From: G963667855 sp963667855
Lineage (GTDB): Bacteria; Planctomycetota; Phycisphaerae; UBA1845
NCBI GenBank assembly: GCA_963667855.2
Contig: CAXXKI010000015.1
Span: forward strand, 62,001 to 126,000
Length of the DNA stretch: 64,000 bases
Direction of reading: 5' to 3'
The notes under the pieces: generated by a model
The model's input: the letters and a program-made list of their open reading frames with translations, nothing else
Databases searched by the model: none
Told to the model about the DNA's origin: nothing
Position numbers and translations under genes: made by a program
Shown: piece by piece, positions 1-7,616 of the stretch
Numbering within the stretch: the first letter of the stretch is position 1
Layout: each line of letters opens with the position of its first letter

Positions 1-360
1 CTGTCTTCCCACACTCCGTCACATAAAACCTTAACATGCGTCGTATTCTGTGTACCCATTGTTTCGCCTCATTGCCAACAATCTGTCAGTTTGCCGTAAC
101 CCGCTGATGCGGAATCGACCCCAAAAAAGCAGAGCCAGTATACCTGCCCGCACCGGGCATAACCAGATTTCATTAAAAAAACTGCACACAAAGTTTTCAT
201 GAACGGTAAAAATTTAATATCCCTACTAGCCTGCGAGAATTGTTGCCATTATTATTGACATTGCCGACTAAATGCCGGGTGACGGGCACACACGGCGATA
301 ATCCACGCAAGAAACGTGTCCGTACCCCCGTTCTTACGTAGAAAGAAAGAGGAGCTTACC
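1..360. other. intergenic, upstream of the first gene
   Basis: No convincing gene. A TTGACA hexamer lies at about 254-259, but no good -10 box follows at the usual spacing, so no promoter is claimed. A purine-rich ribosome binding site (about 341-356) precedes the ATG at 361. Confidence 0.5.
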
Positions 361-1227
361 ATGTCACGCATTGTACGAGGAGGACTAATCCAGGCGACGC
401 TCTGCGAGCCGGTGGAGTCCGGGATTTTCAAAGTCAAACAAGCCATGATCGACAAACATGTCGACCTGATCGAGAAAGCTGCGGAAAAAGGCGCCCAGGT
501 AGTATGCCTGCAGGAGCTTTTTTACGGGCCGTACTTCTGCGCTGAGCAGGATGCCAAATGGTACGACATTGCAGAACCCATTCCCGATGGACCGACCACG
601 AAACTGATGTGTGAGCTGGCGAAAAAACACCAGATGGTTCTGGTGGTATCCATGTTTGAAGAGGATTTGCCCGGCGTGTATTACAACACCTCGGCGGTCA
701 TTGACGCCGACGGAACTTTTCTTGGTAAATACCGCAAAACGCATATTCCTCATTGCGCCCCTGGTTTCTGGGAGAAATTCTACTTCAAACCGGGCGACTT
801 GGGATACCCGGTATTCGAGACAAAAATCGGCAAGGTTGGAGTTTATATCTGCTACGATCGGCATTTTCCGGAAGGTGCCCGCTGCCTGGGTCTCAATGGC
901 GCGGAAATAGTTTTCAATCCGTCGGCGACCGTTGCCGGTCTTTCAGAGTACCTGTGGAAGCTGGAACAGCCTGCCCACGCAGTCGCCAACCAGTATTTCG
1001 TCGGAGCAATCAACAGGCCGGGCGTGGAAAAGCCATGGGAGATCGGCGAATTCTACGGGCAAAGCTATTTCTGTGATCCGCGCGGGCAGATAATCGCCGA
1101 AGGCTGCCGTGTTGATGATGATATCGTTATTGCCGACATGGATTTCGACATGATTCGCGAAGTACGCAATACGTGGCAGTTCTTCCGCGACCGTCGCCCC
1201 GAAATGTACGAAGAAATCAACTGGTAG
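361..1227 (+). CDS. beta-ureidopropionase (N-carbamoyl-beta-alanine amidohydrolase), nitrilase superfamily
   Basis: Predicted cytoplasmic amidohydrolase of 288 residues that releases CO2 and ammonia from N-carbamoyl-beta-alanine to give beta-alanine, the last ring-derived step of reductive pyrimidine catabolism. The nitrilase triad is visible: Glu52 in LQELF, Lys126 in KYRKTHIP and Cys164 in ICYDRHFPE. The ATG at 361 is chosen because the purine-rich AGAAAGAAAGAGGAGC sits just upstream; an in-frame start at 316 lacks such a site. The downstream neighbours are a uracil-type permease and a beta-alanine-type aminotransferase, and dihydropyrimidinase and dihydropyrimidine dehydrogenase lie within 14 kb. 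This context favours beta-ureidopropionase over N-carbamoylputrescine amidase, a close relative with the same fold. Confidence 0.88.
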   Translation: MSRIVRGGLIQATLCEPVESGIFKVKQAMIDKHVDLIEKAAEKGAQVVCLQELFYGPYFCAEQDAKWYDIAEPIPDGPTTKLMCELAKKHQMVLVVSMFEEDLPGVYYNTSAVIDADGTFLGKYRKTHIPHCAPGFWEKFYFKPGDLGYPVFETKIGKVGVYICYDRHFPEGARCLGLNGAEIVFNPSATVAGLSEYLWKLEQPAHAVANQYFVGAINRPGVEKPWEIGEFYGQSYFCDPRGQIIAEGCRVDDDIVIADMDFDMIREVRNTWQFFRDRRPEMYEEINW

Positions 1228-1254
1228 ATCGATAGTCGAAAACGATAAGCCATT

Positions 1255-1292
1255 TTTCCTCCCCCTTCATACTTGTTATGAGGGGGAGGAAA
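1255..1292. terminator. strong hairpin between amidase and permease genes
   Basis: A 12-bp perfect stem (TTTCCTCCCCCT at 1255-1266 with its complement at 1281-1292) closes a 14-nt loop. It lies 28 bp after the amidase stop codon. The T-tract after it is poor, so it could be a weak terminator or an mRNA processing or stability hairpin within an operon. Confidence 0.45.
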
Positions 1293-1300
1293 TTCTGAAT

Positions 1301-1368
1301 TTGAAAGTAGAGCTGGCTTCGCCGGAAAACCAGAAAATAGAGAGTTGAAAGTAGAGCTGGCTTCGCCG
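1301..1368 (+). repeat. 24-bp direct repeat, two copies
   Basis: The 24-bp unit beginning TTGAAAGTAGAGCTGGCTTC occurs at 1301-1324 and again at 1345-1368, both followed by GCCG. It sits just upstream of the permease start. Function unknown; a duplicated regulatory site and a fragment of a dispersed repeat are both possible. Confidence 0.7.
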
Positions 1369-1384
1369 CCCTGGGCCCCAAAAG

Positions 1385-2887
1385 ATGAAACCTCCTGATA
1401 ACGATTCGTCAGGCATGATATATTCTCTTGATGAGAAACCGACATTCGCACGAGCGGTAGTCCTGGGTACTCAGCATGTACTTACCATGTTCGGTTCAAC
1501 CGTGGCTATCCCCCTGCTTTTCGCACCTGCCCTCTGGCCTGTCGATCCCAATGCCGAAGCGGCCGTACAAGCTCAACAAGCCCTGTTGCAATCGAAGAAC
1601 GCGGCGATACTGATCTCTTCGGTCATGCTCTGCAGCGGGCTGGCGACCTTAATCCAAAGCACTTTTGGCTCGCGATTGCCGATCGTGCAGGGAATTTCGT
1701 TTTCCTTTATTACGGCGTTCTTCGGAATAATCGGAGCCTGTGCAGATCGCGGGCAGGACGGTGCGATGATTATGCGCTATATAGCTGGCGCAATCATCAT
1801 AGGAGCCGGCTTTGAAATGTTGATCGGATTTTCCGGCTTGATGGGGTGGCTTCGCAGTAAACTCTCGCCAGTTGTCGTGGGACCGGTGATTATGCTCATC
1901 GGTCTGGCACTATTTCAGCACGGGGCCCCAAAAGCCGGCACGTATTGGCCCATATCCGGCTTGACTATCGCTCTGGTCATAGTGTTTTCCCTATTGCTGT
2001 CGCGCAAGAACCGCTTCTTTCGCATGTTCCCCATGCTGCTGGCTATCGTGATTACATGCGTAACCTGCATCGTGCTTTCTGTGACCGGAGTATTTCCGCC
2101 AGGTCACCCCGCGCACGTCAGCTTTTCGGCCGTTCAACATGCGGCGTGGCTCAGGGTTACACCATCGGAAGTTTGGATGCCCTGGGGTGCGCCGAAGTTC
2201 GAACTGGCTTTTGTCGTGGCCGTCCTTGCAGGCTATCTCGCCTCAATGATCGAGTCGTTCGGCGATTACCATGCCTGCTCGAACATGGCCGGTGCCGGCG
2301 ACCCATCCGCTCGACAGATATCCCGCGGTATCGGTTGCGAGGGAATCGGCTGCGCCTTGACCGGATTGTTCGGCGGATTCAGTTCCACGTCGTACTCCGA
2401 GAACATAGGCTTAATCGGGCTGACAAAGGTCGGTAGTCGCTACGTTGTACAGATCGGAGCGGTCATTCTTATCCTCCTGGGTTTGTTCGGGAAATTCGGG
2501 GCCATAGCGGCCACCATCCCCGCACCGGTCGTTGGCGGACTCTACTGCACCCTCTTCGGGCTAATCAGCGCCGTGGGAATTCAGCAGTTGGCCAAAGCCG
2601 ACCTGAAATCGGACCGCAACCTGTTCATTGCCGGGTTCAGCCTATTCATGGGTTTGAGCATCCCGGCCTATTTCACCAGCGTTGGCGACGTGGCTTCCTT
2701 ATCTCCCGGGCAAACTCTGGCTTTGTACACCCCTACGGCGGAGGGCGTACTCGCTCGATTCTCAACCGGCGCAAGTGGCGTAATCATCGCCCTGGGAACA
2801 ACCGGGATGGCCGTCGCGGCAATCATCGGCTTGATTATGGACAATATAATTCCCGCAACCAGAAAAGAACGCGGGCTAGAGCAATAG
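1385..2887 (+). CDS. uracil/xanthine permease, NCS2 (nucleobase:cation symporter-2) family
   Basis: A 500-residue polytopic inner-membrane protein with about 12-14 hydrophobic segments. The N-terminal GTQHVLTMFGSTVAIPLL region, the ESFGDYHACSNMAG segment (the NCS2 substrate-site Glu region) and the GGFSSTSYSENIGLIGLTKV signature are typical of NCS2 transporters. The family imports uracil, xanthine or uric acid by cation symport. Location between beta-ureidopropionase and a beta-alanine-type aminotransferase makes uracil or thymine the likely substrate. No clear ribosome binding site precedes the ATG at 1385; Met11 (1415) is an alternative start. Confidence 0.87.
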   Translation: MKPPDNDSSGMIYSLDEKPTFARAVVLGTQHVLTMFGSTVAIPLLFAPALWPVDPNAEAAVQAQQALLQSKNAAILISSVMLCSGLATLIQSTFGSRLPIVQGISFSFITAFFGIIGACADRGQDGAMIMRYIAGAIIIGAGFEMLIGFSGLMGWLRSKLSPVVVGPVIMLIGLALFQHGAPKAGTYWPISGLTIALVIVFSLLLSRKNRFFRMFPMLLAIVITCVTCIVLSVTGVFPPGHPAHVSFSAVQHAAWLRVTPSEVWMPWGAPKFELAFVVAVLAGYLASMIESFGDYHACSNMAGAGDPSARQISRGIGCEGIGCALTGLFGGFSSTSYSENIGLIGLTKVGSRYVVQIGAVILILLGLFGKFGAIAATIPAPVVGGLYCTLFGLISAVGIQQLAKADLKSDRNLFIAGFSLFMGLSIPAYFTSVGDVASLSPGQTLALYTPTAEGVLARFSTGASGVIIALGTTGMAVAAIIGLIMDNIIPATRKERGLEQ

Positions 2888-2954
2888 TCTAACGGTTCTG
2901 CTATAATCGTTCGGCTAAATTTTGCTCGGAATAAAACAGGAAAGGAACCAAGGC

Positions 2955-4328
2955 ATGTCATCAGCAAACACCCAATCGCGTGTCGAATTACCGGATTGTT
3001 CACATTCGCCGACTCCATACAAAGGACCAACGAAAGAAGAAGCAATTGCCCTGCGTAAGGAATACCTTACGCCCGGGCTTTTAACCTATTACGCCGATCC
3101 AATACTCATCACCGAGGGACACATGCAGTATCTCTGGGATGAAAAAGGCAAGCGTTATTTAGACGCGTTCGCCGGCATTGTCACCATATCGGTTGGCCAC
3201 TGCCACCCCAAGGTCGTGGAAAAAGTCAAGGAGCAAACGGGAAAACTCCAGCACACAACAACTATCTACATCCACCCGGCCATAGGGCAATACGGAAAGC
3301 TCATGGCTGAACACATGCCCAAGGGGATGAATCTCACCCAGAGCTATTTCACCAACTCCGGTAGCGAGGCAAACGAAATTGCTATTTTGAGCGCCCGGGA
3401 GTTTACCGGTAACAGCGACGTTGTCGCCCTACGAAACGGGTACCACGGCGGTACCCAGGGGGCCATGGGGTTGACCGCTCATGGAACGTGGAAATTCAAA
3501 TCATCGCCATCGGTGGGAGTAAAACACGCTACGCCCGGGTATTGCTACCGCTGTCCCTACGGTTTGGAATATCCTAACTGCGACATGAAATGCGCACACG
3601 ACGTTGAAAACACCATCCGCTACGAAACATGCGGCGAAATCGCCTGCTTTATCGGCGAGCCTATCCAGGGCGTAGGTGGCACTGTCGTCCCGCCGAAGGA
3701 ATTCTTCGGTATCATTTACGATATCGTGAGAAAGTACGGCGGGCTTTGTATTGCTGATGAAGTGCAGACCGGGTTCGGCCGCACCGGAACCAAGTTCTGG
3801 GGATTCGAGAACTGGGGCGTCACTCCGGATATCGTAACCATGGCCAAGGGAATCGGTAACGGTATCCCGCTGGGCAACTGTATAACCCGGCCTGAAATTG
3901 CCAAAACAATGTCCAACCGCATTCATTTCAACACCTTCGGCGGTAACCCCGTATCGGTCGCCCAGGGAATGGCCACGCTGGAAGTGATAGACGAGGAGAA
4001 CATTCAGCAAAACGCTCACGAAGTGGGTACGTACCTTAAAGAGGGGCTCTGTTCTCTCCAGGAAAAACACAACCTCATCGGAGAGGTGCGAGGTCTGGGC
4101 TTGATGCTGGGTGTGGAACTGGTCGACGACCGCAAGAGCAAAGAGCCGGCCACGGCGAAGACGGCCGAAGTTTTCGAAAAATGCAAGGACCGTGGCCTGC
4201 TAATCGGCAAAGGCGGCCTCCACGGTAACGTGCTGAGGATCAAACCGCCAATGTGCATCACCAAAGCCGATTGCGATTTCATGGTCGCCTGCCTGGACGA
4301 GGCTCTGGAACTGGCGGAGAAAAACTAA
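2955..4328 (+). CDS. class III PLP aminotransferase (AGXT2-like, probable beta-alanine aminotransferase)
   Basis: A 457-residue PLP enzyme. The start at 2955 is preceded by AAAGGAACCAAGG; an upstream in-frame start is less well placed. Family marks are TNSGSEANE, the GYHGGTQGAMGLT segment, CIADEVQTGFGRTG and the PLP lysine in TMAKGIGNGIP. A cysteine-rich insert (YCYRCPYG...NCDMKC) resembles AGXT2-type enzymes. It probably transfers the amino group of beta-alanine (or beta-aminoisobutyrate from thymine) to pyruvate or glyoxylate, giving malonate semialdehyde. The gene begins 67 bp after the permease stop. The substrate is inferred from neighbours; alanine-glyoxylate transamination is an alternative. 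Confidence 0.85.
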   Translation: MSSANTQSRVELPDCSHSPTPYKGPTKEEAIALRKEYLTPGLLTYYADPILITEGHMQYLWDEKGKRYLDAFAGIVTISVGHCHPKVVEKVKEQTGKLQHTTTIYIHPAIGQYGKLMAEHMPKGMNLTQSYFTNSGSEANEIAILSAREFTGNSDVVALRNGYHGGTQGAMGLTAHGTWKFKSSPSVGVKHATPGYCYRCPYGLEYPNCDMKCAHDVENTIRYETCGEIACFIGEPIQGVGGTVVPPKEFFGIIYDIVRKYGGLCIADEVQTGFGRTGTKFWGFENWGVTPDIVTMAKGIGNGIPLGNCITRPEIAKTMSNRIHFNTFGGNPVSVAQGMATLEVIDEENIQQNAHEVGTYLKEGLCSLQEKHNLIGEVRGLGLMLGVELVDDRKSKEPATAKTAEVFEKCKDRGLLIGKGGLHGNVLRIKPPMCITKADCDFMVACLDEALELAEKN

Positions 4329-4347
4329 CCCAATAATAAAGCGAAAG

Positions 4348-4371
4348 CCCGCCCCACACGGGGGGCGGGCG
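4348..4371 (+). terminator. rho-independent terminator after the aminotransferase gene
   Basis: GCCCGCCCC (4348-4356) pairs with GGGGCGGGC ending at 4371 around a short loop, 19 bp after the stop codon. A T-rich run (TATTGTCTTTTT) follows about ten bases later. It fits the end of the three-gene plus-strand pyrimidine unit. Confidence 0.75.
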
Positions 4372-4466
4372 TCTTGCCTGTATTGTCTTTTTCATAATTA
4401 TTGCGCTAAGCCTCATATTCCGCATTAAGCCTGTTGAAGGCGGACCAACACGGGCCGTTCGCATCG

Positions 4467-4533
4467 AAAAAGGGGACATCACTGATTAACAAGAATGTCC
4501 ATCAGCCGGGTTAATCAGTAATGTCCCCTTTTT
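4467..4533. repeat. REP-like long imperfect inverted repeat
   Basis: The left arm (4467-4490, starting AAAAAGGGGACATC) matches the reverse complement of the right arm (4510-4533) at 23 of 24 positions, with a 19-nt spacer. The AAAAAGGGGACA termini resemble dispersed REP-type palindromes. It lies in a 260-bp gap between two convergent genes, so it may also act as a bidirectional terminator. Confidence 0.7.
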
Positions 4534-4589
4534 CTCATTGCGCGGAATGAGTGTCCGTTTTTACGTAATCGTTATGAGCGGCTTGGGAT

Positions 4590-5444
4590 TTATATCAGTT
4601 TGGGTCTTATCGAGCCTCCTTTTGTTGCGTTTGTTGGGAATATACCTATGGAGTTCGATGGATATCGCATCGCTGCTTGTGGGCTGGAGTTTACGGCGGG
4701 GCTTCTTATGGCGGTTGGGCGCGGAGTCCGGGACCTGGCCGAGTTATGGGCGTTTTCTGAATGGTTTGATCGCAAGTGTTTATCACTATCTTTCTCCTCA
4801 ATGGGTTCGTTTCGTATTTTTACGTTCGGCGGATTTGTTTCGGTTTCTTTCGGGGATTTTCCTGGTTTTTCTTTCTGGGATTTTCCGGTTTCTACCCGGG
4901 ATATTCTGTCTTCTTCCTGGGATCTTCCGGTTTCCTGGGATTTTCCATTTGCCACCTGGGATATTCGGGTTTCTTTCGGGGATCTTCGGGTTTCTTTCGG
5001 GGATTTCCGGTCGTCTTGAAGTTTTTCCAGGCGGTATATCAGTTGGTAGAATTGGCGGTTGAGCATGGATTCGTAACGGCAGATGAGGTTGAGGTTTTCG
5101 GAATCGATCATGGCTGCTCGTTCTTTGGATTGGAACTGGTTTTCAAAGGCGTTGGCGTCGATCAGCTGGATGCGGCGGAGTCGCCAGGTGACGGATATGA
5201 GTCTTTCGACGAGGATTTTTTCCAGCGTGGATTTGGGAAAGTATTCGTCGTACAAGGCGTCGGTCAGTTTTTTGAGGTCTTTTTTATGTTCAAAGGAGTC
5301 TTCGATCGGCGCGAAGGTTTCGGTAAGCAGCCCTTGCTTTTTGGCGTTGTAGCGCGAACGGTTCTTACCGGCCTTTGTTTTGGGGCCGGTTGATTTCTGT
5401 GCGTTTCGCCGGTTGGCTTCGATTTGTTTTGTTGAGGTGGCCAT
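4590..5444 (-). CDS. conserved STGP-family protein with a degenerate repeat region (function unknown)
   Basis: A 284-residue hydrophilic protein. The ATG at 5444 is chosen for the AAAAGGAGAG ribosome binding site; the longer frame to 5522 lacks one. The N-terminus carries ANRRNAQKSTGPKTKAGKNR followed by a Lys/Gly-Leu stretch. This motif belongs to a widespread uncharacterised bacterial family (ANRxNAQxSTGPxTxxGKxxSxxNAxxHGL). Residues of about 15-150 look helical and globular. The next part is a run of degenerate GKSPKET/GKSQE units, and the tail is rich in Asn, Ser, Arg and Pro. No catalytic motif is visible. It sits among REP-like palindromes rather than in an operon. Confidence 0.65.
   Translation of the reverse strand: MATSTKQIEANRRNAQKSTGPKTKAGKNRSRYNAKKQGLLTETFAPIEDSFEHKKDLKKLTDALYDEYFPKSTLEKILVERLISVTWRLRRIQLIDANAFENQFQSKERAAMIDSENLNLICRYESMLNRQFYQLIYRLEKLQDDRKSPKETRRSPKETRISQVANGKSQETGRSQEEDRISRVETGKSQKEKPGKSPKETETNPPNVKIRNEPIEEKDSDKHLRSNHSENAHNSARSRTPRPTAIRSPAVNSSPQAAMRYPSNSIGIFPTNATKGGSIRPKLI
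4850..5010 (-). repeat. degenerate short tandem repeats inside the STGP-family gene
   Basis: On the plus strand, units such as CGGGGATTTTCC, TGGGATTTTCCGG, TGGGATCTTCCGG and CGGGGATCTTCGGG recur every 12-30 bases. They encode the GKSPKET / GKSQE / RISQV array. Unit length is irregular, as expected from repeated slippage or unequal exchange. Confidence 0.7.
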
Positions 5445-5721
5445 TGCTTCTCTCCTTTTCGGTTGCCGGCGGTGCTGTTGCACCTGTGATTTCGTCCGGG
5501 AGGAACAAGCCCCCCCTTTCACCCTCTAGACGTAACGGGCGACCACCGTTGGGCGGTGTGGGTGGCTTTCGCGGGTTGGCGGCGGCTCTAAAGGCGGTGT
5601 TTTGATATAGTCAGGGCGTTTTTTTGAATTAGGTTCGGCGGTGCGAGCGGCTAAAAATTTTTCGTGTGTCACCAAGTGGCACTGCGGCATTCGCTTGTGA
5701 AGGGCAGCATTTTTGACGAGG

Positions 5722-5821
5722 AAAACCGGACCAGGTTCGGTTATCTACTTTTACGGAACAAGCTGGTTGGGTATCGGTTATTCGTTCAATCAAAACGAAT
5801 AACCGAACCTGTCCCGGTTTT
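5722..5821. repeat. 100-bp palindromic element, copy 1
   Basis: The terminal arms AAAACCGGACCAGGTTCGGT (5722-5741, extending to 5744) and the inverted right arm (5799-5821) match at 21 of 23 positions. Inside is a perfect 12-bp hairpin, CGGTTATTCGTT (5775-5786) with its complement (5794-5805), around a 7-nt loop. Copy 2 at 6083-6182 is about 97% identical. The compact non-coding palindromic form suggests a REPIN or MITE-like element. Confidence 0.8.
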
Positions 5822-5862
5822 GTGTTGAAAAAAACATCCAAATTCTAGGAAACCCATATCGA

Positions 5863-6052
5863 TGACGTGCCACTGCTCTGTGAGCAGTGCTCGTCCATTG
5901 CCGATTATTCTATCGAATATCTTTGCATTAATCGTCGACGATTATCATTTCCAGAAATATTGACACGCATTTATAGCTTGATATCATCGGTTTGTACTTT
6001 AACAGTATATTGGTTTTATAGTAACCACTGCTCATAGAGCAGTGGCACGTCA
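5863..6052. repeat. REPIN-like inverted pair of hairpins
   Basis: TGACGTGCCACTGCTCTGTG (start of 5863-5889) and its inverted copy at 6026-6052 match at 26 of 27 bases and flank 136 bp of AT-rich DNA. Each copy is itself a hairpin (CACTGCTC, 3-nt loop, GAGCAGTG). Two REP hairpins in inverted orientation are the defining layout of a REPIN/BIME mobilised by RAYT transposases. No transposase gene is in the window. Confidence 0.7.
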
Positions 6053-6082
6053 TAATATGAAAAAATTCGATTAGACGCGAGG

Positions 6083-6182
6083 AAAACCGGACCAGGTTCG
6101 GTTATTTACTTTTACGGAACAAGCTGGTTGGGTATCGGTTATTTGTTCAATTAAAACGAATAACCGAACCTGTCCCGGTTTT
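6083..6182. repeat. 100-bp palindromic element, copy 2
   Basis: Direct repeat of the element at 5722-5821 with three C/T differences, two in the internal hairpin region. Both copies share the preceding GAGG and the terminal AAAACCGG arms, so the two probably descend from one recently active element. Confidence 0.8.
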
Positions 6183-6360
6183 GACGCCCCCCCCCCACAC
6201 ACACAGGGTGCGGCCTGGCGATGTGCCTAAGCGTTATCCAGTCTTGCCTGTCTTTGAGTTGCGTTTGGCTCGATTTCGGTTTTACCTATTCATAGGTCGA
6301 CTGCAACTGCCGCCAATGTTATCCAACTGTCATTCCCCTCCCCATCTTGTTCGCGATAAA

Positions 6361-6939
6361 CTACGCGAAGTCAGCGGAGTCAAGTCCGCCGCGTGCACTC
6401 ATCAACACCCGGCTTAAGACGGAGGCGATATTCCAGGCGTCATCCTCACCTCGGTGATGCGTGCCTTCCAGTGGAATTTTCAATTGTTTTAAGGCCCCGG
6501 CCATCCCCACTTCCCGCTTTGAACCTGACGCTAAGGCGAACAGGCTTTTTACGTTCAAATGGGTCGGTCCGAAAGGATAACCAATACCCTCTCTTTGACA
6601 CTGCCTCTCAAACTGCCGGCGATCATAATCGCCATAACTTGCCCACACGCAGTTTTTGGAATCGTATTCCTGTTTAAGGATTTTACATGCTTTGTCGAAA
6701 GCTATACCGGCAGACACCTGCTCCTTCGTCAGAGTAGTTAATTTCGTGCAAAACTCGCTTACCTGGGAGCGATCAGGTTTTACAAGTATGCCCCGCTTGC
6801 TAAGGCGATTTCCCGTGGCCACCTCAAGTTCACAAATGCCGATTTCTATAATCTCCGATTCCTGCCCAGGAGGAGGGTCGCCTTCCCAACAGGTTGATTC
6901 GATGTCTATAACGAGGATTTTATCGAGTTTGCGGGCCAT
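6361..6939 (-). CDS. DEDDh-family 3'-5' exonuclease (KapD/ERI-1-like)
   Basis: A 192-residue single-domain exonuclease, probably acting on RNA or DNA 3' ends in the cytoplasm. The DEDDh residues are visible: Asp12 and Glu14 in VIDIESTCWEG (exo I), Asp104/Asp106 in SYGDYDRRQF (exo II), and His162 and Asp167 in HHRGEDDAWNIA (exo III). The VIDIEST...E block and HRGxDDAxNIA match the ERI-1/KapD group better than DNA polymerase epsilon subunits. The gene stands alone between repeats and the radical SAM pair; the substrate cannot be told from sequence. Confidence 0.85.
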   Translation of the reverse strand: MARKLDKILVIDIESTCWEGDPPPGQESEIIEIGICELEVATGNRLSKRGILVKPDRSQVSEFCTKLTTLTKEQVSAGIAFDKACKILKQEYDSKNCVWASYGDYDRRQFERQCQREGIGYPFGPTHLNVKSLFALASGSKREVGMAGALKQLKIPLEGTHHRGEDDAWNIASVLSRVLMSARGGLDSADFA

Positions 6940-7001
6940 GTTGTTTTATCGTTAATTGTTTTATATCGTTTTCCGTCGGGTCTGTTGACCCTGCCTACTT
7001 A

Positions 7002-7610
7002 CTATTTAAGCGTGCTTTGTTTCTCATCGCCTCCAAGCGCATAAATCCAGTCGTCCTCCGTACCGAATTCACCGTCGTCGCCGGCGCTGCGCAAGAGATA
7101 CCCAATGTCGTCGCCAGCGCTGCGCAGGAGATGACCAACGTTGTCGCCAGATTTGCTTTTTTCCAACTTTATAGACTGCCCCCAACCATCCATGGCGGAT
7201 TTTTCAGGCAAATCATTTTCCGCCAGTAGAACATCTAAACCGTCCGGCATCCCTTGGCCTGCCTCCAGCCTTTTAGCAATCACGGCATCTATGTTCTTCA
7301 TCGTGTCAACTGTTACCATTCTCTTTGCAAGAATACGCGCCGATGCTGGCAATGGGCCGAAAAACACTATTCCTAACCCGGCGGTTATCAATACCATCCC
7401 CAGGATCGACCAGACAATGGGTCTGCGAAATGTAAGCTCAGCCAGCTTTTTAGTTTTTTTGAACCGAACCAGGAATATAAACCCAAGTAGAACGATAAAC
7501 AGTCCAATGCCAAATAGCGGCCTGCCGGAAGCCGCGGCCAAATAACCCAGGTGCATATAAGATGGCTTGGAAGGAACTGTGCTTTGAGCGACAACTTTCA
7601 TTTTCGCCAT
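7002..7610 (-). CDS. membrane protein with GspG-like pseudopilin C-terminal segment
   Basis: A 202-residue protein with two hydrophobic segments (about residues 30-50 and 67-90) and a soluble C-terminal part. The end, from MDGWGQSIKLE through FGTEDDWIYAL, resembles the calcium-binding tail of type II secretion major pseudopilin GspG (D-x-W-G ... Y-x-L-x-S-x-G-x-D-G), but no prepilin FTLxE motif is present. An 11-residue unit ending LLRSAGDD is duplicated in tandem within this tail. The gene starts 6 bp after the upstream radical SAM gene, so the two are surely co-transcribed. Function unknown. Confidence 0.65.
   Translation of the reverse strand: MAKMKVVAQSTVPSKPSYMHLGYLAAASGRPLFGIGLFIVLLGFIFLVRFKKTKKLAELTFRRPIVWSILGMVLITAGLGIVFFGPLPASARILAKRMVTVDTMKNIDAVIAKRLEAGQGMPDGLDVLLAENDLPEKSAMDGWGQSIKLEKSKSGDNVGHLLRSAGDDIGYLLRSAGDDGEFGTEDDWIYALGGDEKQSTLK
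7073..7138 (-). repeat. 33-bp in-frame tandem duplication
   Basis: Two adjacent 33-bp units encode VGHLLRSAGDD and IGYLLRSAGDD. The units differ at only a few bases, so the duplication is fairly recent. It lengthens the calcium-loop region of the pseudopilin-like tail. Confidence 0.75.
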
Positions 7611-7616
7611 CCTTTG

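Larger units (their letters stand above)
5445..6360. other. long non-coding gap filled with palindromic repeats
   Basis: No credible gene in about 900 bp. The gap holds two copies of a 100-bp palindromic element (5722-5821 and 6083-6182) flanking an inverted pair of small hairpins (5863-6052). A C-tract and CA run (about 6185-6206) follows the second copy. Confidence 0.7.

Noticed and set aside
316..360. Upstream extension of the beta-ureidopropionase gene to a start at 316
   Set aside because: The added residues do not match the family and would translate through the ribosome binding site for the ATG at 361.
4538..5062. Plus-strand open frame rich in GIF/LSGIF repeats
   Set aside because: It is the antisense reading of the repeat array in the STGP-family gene; the minus frame has the ribosome binding site and the conserved motif.
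5722..6182. Possible CRISPR array
   Set aside because: Only two copies of a 100-bp palindromic unit are present, spacing is 261 bp, and no cas gene is near.
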